A DNA stretch of 64,000 nt from Neptunomonas phycophila (lineage in GTDB: Bacteria; Pseudomonadota; Gammaproteobacteria; Pseudomonadales; Balneatricaceae): assembly GCF_001922575.1 (NCBI RefSeq), contig NZ_MRCI01000001.1:1302001-1366000 (forward strand), written 5' to 3'. The first letter of the stretch is position 1, and every line of letters starts with the position of its first letter. The translations under genes were made by a program, and so were the position numbers. The notes below the pieces were generated by a model. It saw only the letters and a program-made list of their open reading frames with translations. It was not told the origin of the DNA and did not search any database. Positions 9,207 to 19,770 of the stretch are shown one piece after another.

Positions 9207-11327
9207 TTGCTCAGCGACGCTCTAAAAAAGTCTATACAAGAGGCATATCGCCAGTTCCTCGGGTTGCATGACCTTAAGCCTCGTTATGGGCAAAAAATGA
9301 TGATTGCGCAAATTGCGCGCACCTTAGGGAATATCGAAAGTAACGAAAAAGGTGAAAGAAGTAGCGATAACCATATTTGTTTGATCGAGGCGGGAACCGG
9401 CACGGGTAAGACAATGGCTTACTTGATTAGCGCTATTCCCATTGCTAAAGCGCAAGGCAAGTCCTTGGTTATATCTACAGCAACGGTCGCTTTACAAGAG
9501 CAGCTACTTCATAAAGATTTACCTGAAGCTTCGCGTTTAATGGCAGAACCTGTGCGTTACATCTTGGCGAAAGGTCGCGGGCGATACTTTTGTGTATCCC
9601 AGGCTGAAAAGTTGCTAGAAGGCCAAGGCGAGTTAGGCCAAATGGCACTTTATGAAGATGAAATTGCACAGCGAATGGAACCCGATGCCGTTGCTTACTA
9701 CAGTGAGTTAATGGATCGCTTTGCCTCCGGTAGCTGGGATGGTGACCGCGATAGTCTTGCTGTCGAACTAGAAGAAGAGGTGTGGCAGCCACTCACGAGT
9801 GATCATACCCGCTGTACCAACCGTCGTTGTAGCAACTTTTCAGTATGCCCATTTTTTAAATCCAGAGATTCGTTAGATAAAGCGGATGTAGTCGTTGCCA
9901 ATCACGATCTGGTACTGGCCGATTTGTCTCTCGGGGGCGGCGCTATCCTTCCCGATCCGGCGCAAACCATTTATGTGTTTGATGAGGCACACCATCTTTC
10001 TGCTAAAACAACCGGGCATTTTGCTTATAGTTTGCGGGTTCGCAGCACTGAGCGTTGGTTAAAAACCATGTCGCGGCAGTTAGAACATATGATTGATGAG
10101 TGCGATAGTCAGCCTGTTTTACAGCAATACATAGAACGAATGGAGCCGGCTAAAGCAGAAATGATTAGCTCGTTAGACCAGCTCCAAATGAGCTTACGCT
10201 TGATGTTGCTAGAAGGTGATGAACGACCAAAAGATCGCTTTCGTTTCCCCAAAGGAGTGTTGCCAGAATCCTTGACTGTACCAGCTGCTGGCATTGCTGC
10301 AGCGGCTGAAAAGTGGATGTTAAAAGCAGAGCAAATAGTTGATCTGTTAAAAGAGGCGTTAGATGGCGGTATTCCCGAAATTGATAAAGGGGTCGCTGAG
10401 CGCTGGTATCCACGCATGGGTCAAATGTGGGCGCGATCTCAATCTATTTTTTGGTTAGCACGTAGCTATGCGGTAGCTGATGTAGAAGGTATTGCGCCAA
10501 CAGCACGCTGGATTAACTTGGTTGAGTCCACTGACGGGATTGATTTTGAGTGCCGTAGTAGTCCAGTAACAGCGGCCGATACCTTAGAAGAGCACCTGTG
10601 GAAGCCCGCGTACGGTGCGGTGTTAACATCCGCAACATTAACTGCTCTTGGACAGTTTACGCGATTAATAGATGACTTAGGGTTGCCGCCAACGGTGGCA
10701 TGCGAACAACTGCCTAGTCCATTTAATTATGCGCAGGCTGCCTGCTTAAAAGTACCTAAAATGTTAGCTGATCCTGGGAAACCAGAAGATCATACGCAAG
10801 AAGTCAGTGCTTTTTTGAACGATTGTCTGCAAAAAGCTACTGCAACACTGGTATTATTCAGTTCTTGGCGACAAATGCTAACGATTCGAGATCAATTGGA
10901 TGATAAAATCCGTGATCATGTGTTGATTCAAGGCGACTTGACCAAGAACGAGATTATCAAAACCCATAAGTCAGTGATTGATGAAGGCAAACCAAGCATT
11001 ATCTTTGGATTAGCTTCCTTTGCTGAAGGGGTGGATTTACCTGGGGACTATCTAACCGAGGTGATTATTACAAAGCTGCCATTTGGGGTGCCGGATGATC
11101 CGGTTGATGCGACCATGGCAGAATGGATAGAACAGCGAGGCGGTAATGCATTTATGGAATGGACCGTCCCGGAGGCCTCAATACGCCTCACACAAGCCGC
11201 TGGTCGCCTGTTGCGTACAGAGCAAGACAGTGGCCACATAATTCTGCTGGATCGACGAGTTGTGACTCGCCGGTACGGACGACAACTGTTGGATGCATTA
11301 CCACCATTCCGCCGAGAAATCGAATAA
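9207..11327 (+). CDS. dinG: SOS-induced ATP-dependent helicase DinG
   Basis: 706-aa XPD-like 5'-3' DNA helicase. Walker A GTGTGKT lies near residues 63-69, the iron-sulfur cluster cysteines near C203, C208 and C214 (CTNRRC...C), and the DEAH box near 259-262. The C-terminal helicase motif shows QAAGRLLR. The start is TTG at 9207 with AGGA about 9 bases upstream; no better start is in frame. It is divergent from lexA across the two LexA boxes, fitting its known SOS induction. It unwinds R-loops and other structured DNA in E. coli. Confidence 0.93.
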   Translation: MLSDALKKSIQEAYRQFLGLHDLKPRYGQKMMIAQIARTLGNIESNEKGERSSDNHICLIEAGTGTGKTMAYLISAIPIAKAQGKSLVISTATVALQEQLLHKDLPEASRLMAEPVRYILAKGRGRYFCVSQAEKLLEGQGELGQMALYEDEIAQRMEPDAVAYYSELMDRFASGSWDGDRDSLAVELEEEVWQPLTSDHTRCTNRRCSNFSVCPFFKSRDSLDKADVVVANHDLVLADLSLGGGAILPDPAQTIYVFDEAHHLSAKTTGHFAYSLRVRSTERWLKTMSRQLEHMIDECDSQPVLQQYIERMEPAKAEMISSLDQLQMSLRLMLLEGDERPKDRFRFPKGVLPESLTVPAAGIAAAAEKWMLKAEQIVDLLKEALDGGIPEIDKGVAERWYPRMGQMWARSQSIFWLARSYAVADVEGIAPTARWINLVESTDGIDFECRSSPVTAADTLEEHLWKPAYGAVLTSATLTALGQFTRLIDDLGLPPTVACEQLPSPFNYAQAACLKVPKMLADPGKPEDHTQEVSAFLNDCLQKATATLVLFSSWRQMLTIRDQLDDKIRDHVLIQGDLTKNEIIKTHKSVIDEGKPSIIFGLASFAEGVDLPGDYLTEVIITKLPFGVPDDPVDATMAEWIEQRGGNAFMEWTVPEASIRLTQAAGRLLRTEQDSGHIILLDRRVVTRRYGRQLLDALPPFRREIE

Positions 11328-11328
11328 A

Positions 11329-12846
11329 GTGAGTATAATATTGGACGCTACAACAACAGCTAACGAATCTACGCCGAATGATGCAAACCCATCCGCTAAA
11401 ACCGCTGAAAAGGGCAAGTCGCGTAAAAATGATAAGCGCAAAGCACCGTCGCGTGCTCGAAAATCTAAAAAAGAATCCAGCTGGTCACCGGCAGAATTTA
11501 TCGTTGCTCAGGAAGAGGGTAAAAAGCGCTTTTTAGATTTTGATCTGCCTGATCAATTATTGCATGCCATTCAAGACATTGGGTTTGAGTACTGCACACC
11601 CATACAGGCTGAGACCATTAAACCGGCGTTGGCCGGTAAAGATATTATTGGCAAAGCGCAAACAGGTACGGGTAAAACGGCTGCCTTTCTAGTGGGTATA
11701 ATTACCGATTTAATCGACTACCCATTAACCGAGCCGCAGCGCCAAGGTGAACCTCGCGCGTTAATTATCGCTCCAACACGTGAACTCGCGCTGCAAATTG
11801 CAGACGACGCCGAACTGCTAACGAAATACACGGATCTACGTGTTATCTCTTTAGTGGGAGGGATGGACTACGATAAACAACGTAAACAAATTAAAGGTGG
11901 TAACACCGATATATTAGTAGCCACACCCGGCCGTTTAATTGATTTTGTACGTTCTAAAGATGTTGATTTATACAACGTAGAAGTGCTGGTGCTTGATGAA
12001 GCCGATCGCATGTTGAGCATGGGTTTTATTCCAGATGTGCGCACCATTATTCGAAATACACCGCGTAAAGGCTCAGAACGTCAAACGTTGTTATACAGTG
12101 CAACATTTACTGATGACATTATGAATTTGGCGCGTCAGTGGACCGTTGATCCTGTTCAAATTGAAATCGAAGCTGAGCGACAAACAACCGACAACATTAG
12201 CCAAAAAGTGTTTTTGGTCTCCAGTAAAGAAAAGTACAAGCTGCTTCGTAATTACATTCGTATCAATAATATTGAACGCGTCATCGTGTTTTGTAACCGT
12301 CGGGGTGAAACGCGCTCGTTGGCCGAAAAATTACGCCGTGATGGTGTGAAAGCCGCGTTGATGTCAGGAGAAATCCCGCAGCACAAGCGAGTTAAAACAT
12401 TAGAAGATTTCCGAAGCGGTAAAATCACCGTGCTGGTAGCAACAGATGTTGCAGGCCGTGGGATTCATATTGATGGCGTAACACATGTGGTGAACTACCA
12501 ACTGCCGGAAGATGCCGATGATTACGTACACCGTATTGGGCGTACGGGTCGAGCAGGAGCAGTCGGCACGTCAATTTGTTTTGCATGCGAAAATGACTCG
12601 TTCATGATCCCAGAAATCGAACAAGAGACAGGCGTTAAGCTGGAGTGTATCCACCCAGATGAGGCGTTACTAGTTGAGTTTGATCCAATAAAAGAGCCAG
12701 CCGAAGCACCTGCGGCTGATACGACTGGATCCGATGAAGACAACGTGACTGCCGAGGTTGAACCGACGAGTGAGACTGCCGTCTCAGAAGAGGAGCCTGT
12801 GGTAACTAAAGTTGATGAGCAAACTACGCATGGAAAAGAAGCCTAG
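11329..12846 (+). CDS. rhlB: DEAD-box RNA helicase, RhlB-like
   Basis: About 505-aa helicase. A basic disordered N-terminus (to about residue 60) precedes the two RecA-like lobes: Q-motif region, Walker [23 protein letters not shown], and the C-lobe motif [10 protein letters not shown]. The C-lobe sequence [14 protein letters not shown] is like RhlB, the degradosome helicase. An acidic Glu/Thr-rich tail follows. The start is uncertain: GTG 11329, TTG 11341, or ATG 11293 overlapping dinG. Only one base separates the dinG stop from this GTG, so cotranscription is likely. Confidence 0.88.
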   Translation: MSIILDATTTANESTPNDANPSAKTAEKGKSRKNDKRKAPSRARKSKKESSWSPAEFIVAQEEGKKRFLDFDLPDQLLHAIQDIGFEYCTPIQAETIKPALAGKDIIGKAQTGTGKTAAFLVGIITDLIDYPLTEPQRQGEPRALIIAPTRELALQIADDAELLTKYTDLRVISLVGGMDYDKQRKQIKGGNTDILVATPGRLIDFVRSKDVDLYNVEVLVLDEADRMLSMGFIPDVRTIIRNTPRKGSERQTLLYSATFTDDIMNLARQWTVDPVQIEIEAERQTTDNISQKVFLVSSKEKYKLLRNYIRINNIERVIVFCNRRGETRSLAEKLRRDGVKAALMSGEIPQHKRVKTLEDFRSGKITVLVATDVAGRGIHIDGVTHVVNYQLPEDADDYVHRIGRTGRAGAVGTSICFACENDSFMIPEIEQETGVKLECIHPDEALLVEFDPIKEPAEAPAADTTGSDEDNVTAEVEPTSETAVSEEEPVVTKVDEQTTHGKEA

Positions 12847-13069
12847 TCACTCTCAGGATCGACATAAAACTCAGAAGCTCGCACGTATTTTAGCCATTGT
12901 TGTGAGTGCGTTATTTGCAGCAGTGGCGATTGCAGGGTTTAACAGAACGGGTGATTACCTGCAGCTTGGCGTGTTTCTAGTTGTGTCGATAGTTGCCTAT
13001 TTTGTGATTGTTTTTATTTTCAAGGGTGTTGATCGTTTACTGGATAGTGTAGACGACCGTGAGCACTGA
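12830..13069 (+). CDS. Small two-span membrane protein
   Basis: 79-aa protein starting [10 protein letters not shown] (ATG 12815 is a possible alternative). A basic N-terminus is followed by two hydrophobic helices (about residues 20-38 and 45-65) and a charged end. It overlaps the rhlB 3' end by 17 bases and precedes gpsA by 23, so it is probably part of the same transcript. No family recognised; function unknown. Confidence 0.6.
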   Translation: MEKKPSHSQDRHKTQKLARILAIVVSALFAAVAIAGFNRTGDYLQLGVFLVVSIVAYFVIVFIFKGVDRLLDSVDDREH

Positions 13070-13092
13070 GTTGAATAAGCTAAGGATCTAAC

Positions 13093-14124
13093 ATGAGCGC
13101 AGAGCAGCGAAAAGTTGCTGTGTTGGGTGGTGGTAGCTTTGGTACAGTTATTGCCAACATCATGGCCGAAAAAGGGATTCAAGTTGCGCAATGGATGCGA
13201 AATAAAGACCGAGCTGATGAGATTAACCAGCAACACACGAACAGCCGTTATTTACCTGATTACCCGTTATCGCCGGCGTTAACGGCTACTACTGATATAG
13301 AGTCGGCGGTTGTCGGTGCTGAGCTTGTTTTTGTGGCTATTCCCAGCCAAAGCTTTCGCAGTGTTGTGCATCAGATTAAACACATTGTGACTGAGCAGCA
13401 GTGTGTGATCAGTACCACTAAAGGTATTGAAGGCGAAACTTTTAGTCTGATGAGTCAGATTTTAAAAGATGAACTACCGCAAGCTAACGTAGGCGTCTTA
13501 AGCGGTCCTAACCTTGCTAAAGAAGTCGCTCAACATCAATTAACAGCAACGGTGATTGCTAGTAACCATGAGCCTCTGCGTGCAGCTGTGCAAGATGCTC
13601 TACAACAGAGCTACTTTCGCGTCTACGCAAGTTCGGACACCTATGGTGTTGAACTTGGCGGCACACTAAAAAATATCTATGCCATAGCCGCAGGTCTGAG
13701 TGCGGCCTTAGGCATGGGAGAAAATACGAAAAGTATGTTGTTAACGCGCAGCTTGGCAGAAATGAGCCGTTTCGCTGTGAGTATGGGGGCTAACCCCATG
13801 ACCTTTTTAGGCTTAGCCGGAGTCGGTGATTTAATCGTAACCTGCATGTCTCCCTTGAGCCGAAATTACCGCGTTGGGTTTGCTCTAGGAAGTGGTATTT
13901 CGCTAGATGAAGCCGTTAAGTCGTTAGGGGAAGTGGCAGAAGGTGTGAATACCATCCGTATCATCAAAGAAAAAGCCGATGAAATGGATATCTACATGCC
14001 ACTAGTAGCCGGTTTATACGAGATAGTATTTAACGGTGCTCACGTTAAAGAAGTTGCAAAAGCGCTAATGACCAGTGAGCAAAGTACAGATGTTGAGTTC
14101 GTGCTACCAAGGACAACAGTTTAA
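13093..14124 (+). CDS. gpsA: Glycerol-3-phosphate dehydrogenase [NAD(P)+]
   Basis: Reduces dihydroxyacetone phosphate to sn-glycerol 3-phosphate, the backbone for phospholipid synthesis. It has the dinucleotide-binding loop GGGSFG at residues 12-17, the family core GPNLAKEV, and the substrate region [15 protein letters not shown] with the catalytic lysine. Length 343 aa is typical. Its stop codon overlaps the sixA start as TAATG. Confidence 0.96.
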   Translation: MSAEQRKVAVLGGGSFGTVIANIMAEKGIQVAQWMRNKDRADEINQQHTNSRYLPDYPLSPALTATTDIESAVVGAELVFVAIPSQSFRSVVHQIKHIVTEQQCVISTTKGIEGETFSLMSQILKDELPQANVGVLSGPNLAKEVAQHQLTATVIASNHEPLRAAVQDALQQSYFRVYASSDTYGVELGGTLKNIYAIAAGLSAALGMGENTKSMLLTRSLAEMSRFAVSMGANPMTFLGLAGVGDLIVTCMSPLSRNYRVGFALGSGISLDEAVKSLGEVAEGVNTIRIIKEKADEMDIYMPLVAGLYEIVFNGAHVKEVAKALMTSEQSTDVEFVLPRTTV

Positions 14125-14606
14125 TGCTGACATTAATGCGACACGGCGAGGCCAGTTGGGCAAGCGCCACCGATGAGCAACGGGAGCTAACAGAGCAAGG
14201 TATTGCGTTTGTTAATGAGCAAGCTAAGCAGTACGCGAACCGTTTGGCTCCCGTCACTCGCATTATTGCCAGCCCGTTTTATCGCACGCGGCAAACCGCT
14301 GATTTGGTAGCTGCCCACATGAGCACGTTGCACGCTAATAGCGGCGCTAAGGCTGAAGGGGCGATCGAAATTATTTTAGATGATCGCCTAACGCCTGATA
14401 CTCCCATTCCTGATGCCGTAGCGGCGTTAGAGCAATACTGGAAGCCTGAACTTTTAGTCGTTACACATCAGCCTTTAATTGGTTTACTGACCAGTTATCT
14501 TTTACAGGGCTCCATTTTGTATCCTGAACCTTTTCTGCCTGGGCAGTTAATTTCAATGGATATGGAGTGGCCTGGAGCAGCGCAAGGGATTCGCATTCCT
14601 CACTAA
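14124..14606 (+). CDS. sixA: Phosphohistidine phosphatase SixA
   Basis: 160-aa member of the histidine phosphatase (RHG) superfamily. The catalytic RHGEAS motif is at residues 6-11, with TRQTAD in the middle and the second histidine in VVTHQPLIG. In E. coli SixA removes phosphate from histidine phosphotransfer proteins such as ArcB and NPr. The start overlaps the gpsA stop (TAATG), implying translational coupling. Confidence 0.9.
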   Translation: MLTLMRHGEASWASATDEQRELTEQGIAFVNEQAKQYANRLAPVTRIIASPFYRTRQTADLVAAHMSTLHANSGAKAEGAIEIILDDRLTPDTPIPDAVAALEQYWKPELLVVTHQPLIGLLTSYLLQGSILYPEPFLPGQLISMDMEWPGAAQGIRIPH

Positions 14607-14669
14607 TCACATTAGGATAGTTTTGTTCGCTCATCAGTACAGCAGGTGAGCTATTCAATAGGTATTGCT

Positions 14670-15509
14670 ATGCATGAAGTAACATACGCCCTCGATCACC
14701 TGACTTTGCGTGCCATTGAGTCAGGCCAAGGGCAACCAGAGACAATTATAGCCCTGCATGGCTGGTTAGATAATGCGAGTTCATTTAACGAGTTACGTAA
14801 GCATCTAACCAATTTCCACTTTGTGGCTCTGGATTTAGCCGGTCATGGTCATTCTGATCATCGCCCGCCTGGCGATACGTATTATATTTGGGAAAATGTG
14901 AGTGATTTGTTGTCGTTAATGGATCTGCATGGCTATAACAAAGTTACTCTGTTAGGGCATTCGATGGGGGCTTCGGTCGCTGTACTGTTTGCTGCGTTAT
15001 TCCCTGAACGGGTCAATCGCCTCTACATGATTGAAGGTATGGGGCCGCCAGTCTATGACGAAAAGAAGTTACCTCAGCTCATGGCCGAAGCTATTCTTAA
15101 GCAAAAGCGCTTAAAACGACGGACATTGCGCCCTTATCCTGATCTTGAATCAGCCATCAAAGTGCGCATGACAAGCCGGTGGCCCGTTTCACGCCAATCG
15201 GCGGAATGGCTTGTCGAACGTGGGGTAAAGCATGATGAAACAGGGTATTCTTGGTGTAGCGACCACCGTCTTATGTTGCCGTCCATCAATCGCATGACTG
15301 AAAAACAAGTCATGTCCTGCCTCAACGCTGTTAAAGCACCGGTGCGCTTGTACCTAGGCTTGGATGGTATTGATATGTCGGATGCGCAAGCTCGTATGGA
15401 TCAATTAGACAAGCTCGATGTTATACGTTTGCCCGGTAATCATCATTTACATATGGATGCCGAACCTGCATTAAGGATAGCCACTGATATCAATAACACG
15501 CTAGTCTGA
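14670..15509 (+). CDS. Alpha/beta hydrolase
   Basis: 279-aa hydrolase of the alpha/beta fold. Motifs: oxyanion loop HGWLDNASS, nucleophile elbow GHSMG, and a C-terminal catalytic histidine in GNHHLHMD. The start MHEVTYALD is chosen; a GTG at 14646 adds eight residues. No signal peptide, so probably cytoplasmic. The substrate cannot be inferred; homologs are usually annotated as serine esterases or lipases. Confidence 0.88.
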   Translation: MHEVTYALDHLTLRAIESGQGQPETIIALHGWLDNASSFNELRKHLTNFHFVALDLAGHGHSDHRPPGDTYYIWENVSDLLSLMDLHGYNKVTLLGHSMGASVAVLFAALFPERVNRLYMIEGMGPPVYDEKKLPQLMAEAILKQKRLKRRTLRPYPDLESAIKVRMTSRWPVSRQSAEWLVERGVKHDETGYSWCSDHRLMLPSINRMTEKQVMSCLNAVKAPVRLYLGLDGIDMSDAQARMDQLDKLDVIRLPGNHHLHMDAEPALRIATDINNTLV

Positions 15510-15546
15510 TCCTTTTTGCTACACTGCAGTTAAAAAAGGACGCTAC

Positions 15547-16419
15547 ATGATAATAAACACTGTTAAATCGTTTATCGAAAAAGCTTTGTTGGTAGGGCTG
15601 TTTGGATTGTCGCTGGGTGTAATGCCCCACGCCTTAGCTGCCTCTGATGTGCGAGGCTCATCAGATGATACAAGTATTGAGCGCTATCGCGGTTCTTGGA
15701 TTGTTAATTATCGTCTCACCCCCGATGCTGATTATCGCCTCGTGCTAGGGGGTATAGAAACCGTTAATGGCGTGGAAAGGCCTGAATCGTCTCAGCGATT
15801 ATCTGGGCAACTAACGCGTATTACTTATCAAATTCCGCAAGGTACTCGAACGCGCGAGCTTAATCGTTTCTTTACTGACCAGCTAAAAGAAAGCGATGCT
15901 GAATTACTGTTTACATGTAATGGACGAGCGTGTGGCAGTAGCACTGTCTGGGCTAATCAGGTGTTTAATGAGTCTACCTTGTTAGGTTTGGTGGATTCTC
16001 AATTCGTTATCACGGCTAAATTGCCTGGTCAGTATGCAGTGGTCTACATTGTAGAGAGAGGCAACCGTAAAGTTTACGCGCATCTTGACCTAATCGAGAC
16101 AGACGCTGCCGCGAGAATTGGGGCTGACGCTCTGGATCAAGGCTTCGCCATTTTAGCGGTTGATCAGCAATCTGATATTGATGTGATAACACAAATTAAT
16201 CAGCAAATAGTACAGGAAGGGCGCCAAGCTACATTGGTTGTACATCACAAGGGTAACGGCTTTGAAGATGCGCTTGAGAAAAGCCAGCGTTTGGCAGAGC
16301 AACTTAGCGCGTCGTTACTCGCGCGTAATGTGGATATTTCTGTCACCTCTGTCGGAGCGTGGGTGCCTTCAGTTTTGCAAGAGTTTACATCGGTAGTGGT
16401 GTTAGTTATTGAGGGGTAG
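15547..16419 (+). CDS. DUF4892-type exported protein
   Basis: 290-aa protein with a signal peptide (hydrophobic stretch about 12-31, cleavage likely after ALAA). The mature part opens with an IERYRGSWIVNY pattern and a YRLVLGGIETVNG segment that I associate with DUF4892. The C-terminal half has alpha/beta character, resembling OmpA-like or BON-like folds, but I see no peptidoglycan-binding signature. AAAAGGA lies just before the ATG. Likely periplasmic; function unknown. The patatin gene follows 5 bases later. Confidence 0.75.
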   Translation: MIINTVKSFIEKALLVGLFGLSLGVMPHALAASDVRGSSDDTSIERYRGSWIVNYRLTPDADYRLVLGGIETVNGVERPESSQRLSGQLTRITYQIPQGTRTRELNRFFTDQLKESDAELLFTCNGRACGSSTVWANQVFNESTLLGLVDSQFVITAKLPGQYAVVYIVERGNRKVYAHLDLIETDAAARIGADALDQGFAILAVDQQSDIDVITQINQQIVQEGRQATLVVHHKGNGFEDALEKSQRLAEQLSASLLARNVDISVTSVGAWVPSVLQEFTSVVVLVIEG

Positions 16420-16424
16420 CATTC

Positions 16425-17312
16425 ATGGCAACGGTCTCATTAGTCCTAGGCAGCGGTGGTGCACGAGGCTATGCACATATTGGTGTGATAGAAGTCCTTG
16501 AAGAACATGGATACACCATCAATTGTGTAGCGGGCAGCTCCATGGGAGCGTTAGTAGGTGGTTTATATGCTGCCGGCGCTTTGGAGGATTATGCAGATTG
16601 GGTTAAAACGTTGAACCGTTTTAACGTGCTTGCCATGTTAGATATCACGTTCAAAATGGGCGCGATTCGTGGTGATAAGCTGTTTAGTAAACTGCGTGAA
16701 ATAGCGGGTGACCCCGACATTGAATCGTTGCCTATTCCTTTTACCGCTGTCGCTACGGATTTGGTGCATCATAAAGAAATATGGTTTCAACGTGGATCGC
16801 TGCAAGATGCTATCCGTGCTTCTATCGCTGTACCCGGTGTGTTTACACCGGTAGAAGAAAACCGTCGAGTATTAGTTGATGGCGGTATTCTTAACCCGCT
16901 GCCTATTGTCGCGACTGTCGCGGCTCATTCCGATTTGATTATCGCCGTCGATTTAAATGGGCAGGGAGATCTACCTGATTTTGAAGTCCCTCAGCCTAGT
17001 TGCCCTATTTTGGCGACAGACGGCCCTCATTACGATGCACAAGTTTTGCGCGAGTTAGAAGCTGATAAAGAAGCGCTTAGAAAATCAAAGCTCGATGGTA
17101 ACATTGATATTCTCATGGGGGCTATTGAAGTGATGCAGGGAGCGTTGAGCCAATACAAAGTGGCGGGTTATCCTCCTGATTTGCTCATTTCTGTTCCTAC
17201 TGATACATGCCGATTTCATGACTTCCATATGGCAACGGAAGTGATCGCTGTGGGGCGACAAGTGGCGGAAGCAGCGCTAGTTGAGTTGGAAAATCAATCG
17301 CTTAGTCGTTAA
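16425..17312 (+). CDS. Patatin-like phospholipase
   Basis: 295-aa protein of the RssA/patatin family. The oxyanion hole sequence GSGGARGYAHIG is at residues 8-19, the nucleophile elbow GSSMG near 38-42, and the catalytic aspartate in DGGILNPLP near 152. It lacks a signal peptide and is probably a cytoplasmic lipid acyl hydrolase. GAGGGG lies just upstream of the ATG. The physiological lipid is unknown. Confidence 0.9.
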   Translation: MATVSLVLGSGGARGYAHIGVIEVLEEHGYTINCVAGSSMGALVGGLYAAGALEDYADWVKTLNRFNVLAMLDITFKMGAIRGDKLFSKLREIAGDPDIESLPIPFTAVATDLVHHKEIWFQRGSLQDAIRASIAVPGVFTPVEENRRVLVDGGILNPLPIVATVAAHSDLIIAVDLNGQGDLPDFEVPQPSCPILATDGPHYDAQVLRELEADKEALRKSKLDGNIDILMGAIEVMQGALSQYKVAGYPPDLLISVPTDTCRFHDFHMATEVIAVGRQVAEAALVELENQSLSR

Positions 17313-17521
17313 TGTTCTCTCGCTATCTATGGCTGCCGTAGTTGTGTTCTTTTATCTTGTACTAATTCATGAGCGATTATGTCAGTTTTTATCCGATAAA
17401 GTGGATTAAAATAACTGTGTTAACTACTATGTACAAAAGCTGAATAATAAGATTTTTTTGGCAATTGCTGATTGCCAGTTTTAAGCGTTTTACCGAACAT
17501 TACTTGCACAGGGGACCCTCA

Positions 17522-19762
17522 ATGGATCGTGCGGAAAATTACCATGGAATTGATGATGAAATGCTGTTCTCGCCAGAAACCCAAGAGGGTAACCAAGGCC
17601 GAAGGGATGTATGGCGTGTTCTAGCGGTTGATGACGACAAAGATTTTCAAAACTCTCTCAATTTTGCACTGCGCGATGCGGTTATCCTCGATAAACCTAT
17701 AGAAGTTGTTAATGTTTATAGCATGGCCGAAGCTAGCAAGGTCTTATCGGTTGATCATGATTTTGCTGTCGCATTTATCGATGTCATGATGGAAACCGAA
17801 GATGCTGGCTTGCGTTTAATGAACGCTGTCCGTGATATTTTGGGCCTATCGGAAACCCGTTTTATTTTGCTGACAGGCCAGCCTGGAATTGCCCCAGCAA
17901 AGTTTGTTATGCAGGACTTTGATTTAACCGATTATTGCCTTAAATCCGATTTGGCCTCACGCGGTATTGTGAATATTTTGACAGGCGCAATACGGAATTA
18001 TCACCAGTTAAAAACGATTAGTGCAGCACACCGCGGCTTGCATTTAATTATTGAATCCAGCAACCGTTTGCAAGCGATGAAAACGCTTCCCGATCTTGCA
18101 AGCGCTACGTTAGATGAGTTGGCAAAATTAATTAATGTGCCATGTGAAGGTTTAGTCTGTGCGAGCAAAACAACCGACATAGGCTTAACAAACGGCAGTG
18201 TGTTTGAACCCATTACCATTGGTGCCAGTGGTAAATACAAATCATATGTCAATAAAGGGTTGAGCGAGTTACCTGATGGATACATCCAATCGTTAATCGA
18301 AAAATCCTTGCGTGAGAAGCACAGCGTTGAAACCGAAAATTCGCAGGTGCTGTTTTTTGCGCAGTCTACCTCACAGGCTGAGTTTGCCGTCTATGTCGCA
18401 ACAGGCCGCCATTTAGAGGATACAGAAAAAGAGCTATTACATGTTTTTGCTGCCAATGCTTCAAAAGGATTTGGTAACGTAGCCCTTGTGAGCAAGCTCG
18501 ATAGAGTCGCTTATGAAGACGATTTGTTGGGTATTTCTAACCGCAGTGCGTTGTTACGAGAGATGTTTCGTATTAGGACATGCTCAAAAGCGGACTTCTT
18601 CAATCTGGTCATGATTGATATTGATGGCTTTTCTGTACTCAATAATTTATTTGGCTCTACGTTTGGTAATTTTGTACTCCAAGCGGTATCGGATCGCTTA
18701 CATAAAGTGTTTCAGCGGCCAGCGGTTGTGGCTCGCATACAGTCAGATTTGTTTGCTGTGGTAGGCTTTAAAGAGATCGTTAATCTAGCGGCGGCCAAAG
18801 ACGCGTTTAATGAAAAGTTTATTATTGAGCAAACCTCCCATAACTTATCGGCGTGCTTTACCGAAGTGTCTTTGGATAATAAATCCCGTGATGCGGCAGA
18901 CCTCTTGAGAGCGGCAGAGTCTGCTTTAAGAAGGGCAAAATTGCATGGGCCAGGGAGTTGTAGTTTTCATGACTCTAAACTGGACCAAGAAGCGGTTAAT
19001 CGTTTCCGCATAATGCAGGACTTTTCGGACGCTTTTAGTCAAAACGAGTTTGAACTGCACTTTCAGCCACAACTAAATATGACAACGGGAGCGCTAATGG
19101 GCGTTGAAGCGCTCATTCGCTGGAACAACCTCAATGGTTCAGTATCGCCGGACTACTTTATTCCCATTGCAGAACAGTCGGTTTATATCCATGAGTTAGG
19201 TCGGTTTGTGGCGTGTAAAACATGTGAGTTTATTCAGCAGTTAGATGCGAAAGGTTACACCGATATCACGGTGAGCATTAATTACTCGGTACGACAGTTT
19301 GAGCACTCAAATGTGATTAGCGCACTTCACGAGCAGTGTGCATTGGCGGGTATCAGTCCAAGCCGGATATGTGTTGAGGTGACCGAAACAGCAATCATGA
19401 CATCGCACAATAGAGTATCAACCCTGTTAGAGCAGCACCGAAAAGCAGGGGGTAGTGTATCTATTGATGATTTTGGAACAGGCATGTCGTCACTTGAATA
19501 TTTATTTGAGTTACCGGTTGATCAATTAAAAATAGACCAGGTCTTTGTCACTAAACTCACCGCTGATGATAAAAGCGTGGCTCTATCAAACATGATCATA
19601 GAGCTAAGCAAACGTTTAGGCATTTCTGTTATCGCTGAGGGCGTAGAAACTAAAGAGCAGGCTGATTGGCTCGTAAAACATGGTTGTGAATTAGGCCAAG
19701 GCTGGTTGTATAGCAAGGCATTACCGCCTGAGGCACTTATTGATTGGCTGGCTCAGCGGTAG
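17522..19762 (+). CDS. REC-DUF3369-degenerate GGDEF-EAL phosphodiesterase
   Basis: 746-aa response regulator, likely hydrolysing cyclic di-GMP. Order: receiver domain (about 33-160) with the acidic pocket DDD, phospho-acceptor Asp in FIDVMM and Lys in CLKSD; a DUF3369-like GAF region (about 175-325); a GGDEF domain whose catalytic motif is replaced by QSDLF, so it is inactive; and an EAL domain (about 500-745) with EALIRW and DDFGTGMSSLEYL intact. The start is ATG 17522 preceded by AGGGGA; the TTG-led extension was rejected. The histidine kinase 8 bases downstream is the probable phosphodonor. Confidence 0.93.
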   Translation: MDRAENYHGIDDEMLFSPETQEGNQGRRDVWRVLAVDDDKDFQNSLNFALRDAVILDKPIEVVNVYSMAEASKVLSVDHDFAVAFIDVMMETEDAGLRLMNAVRDILGLSETRFILLTGQPGIAPAKFVMQDFDLTDYCLKSDLASRGIVNILTGAIRNYHQLKTISAAHRGLHLIIESSNRLQAMKTLPDLASATLDELAKLINVPCEGLVCASKTTDIGLTNGSVFEPITIGASGKYKSYVNKGLSELPDGYIQSLIEKSLREKHSVETENSQVLFFAQSTSQAEFAVYVATGRHLEDTEKELLHVFAANASKGFGNVALVSKLDRVAYEDDLLGISNRSALLREMFRIRTCSKADFFNLVMIDIDGFSVLNNLFGSTFGNFVLQAVSDRLHKVFQRPAVVARIQSDLFAVVGFKEIVNLAAAKDAFNEKFIIEQTSHNLSACFTEVSLDNKSRDAADLLRAAESALRRAKLHGPGSCSFHDSKLDQEAVNRFRIMQDFSDAFSQNEFELHFQPQLNMTTGALMGVEALIRWNNLNGSVSPDYFIPIAEQSVYIHELGRFVACKTCEFIQQLDAKGYTDITVSINYSVRQFEHSNVISALHEQCALAGISPSRICVEVTETAIMTSHNRVSTLLEQHRKAGGSVSIDDFGTGMSSLEYLFELPVDQLKIDQVFVTKLTADDKSVALSNMIIELSKRLGISVIAEGVETKEQADWLVKHGCELGQGWLYSKALPPEALIDWLAQR

Positions 19763-19770
19763 GCACCAAC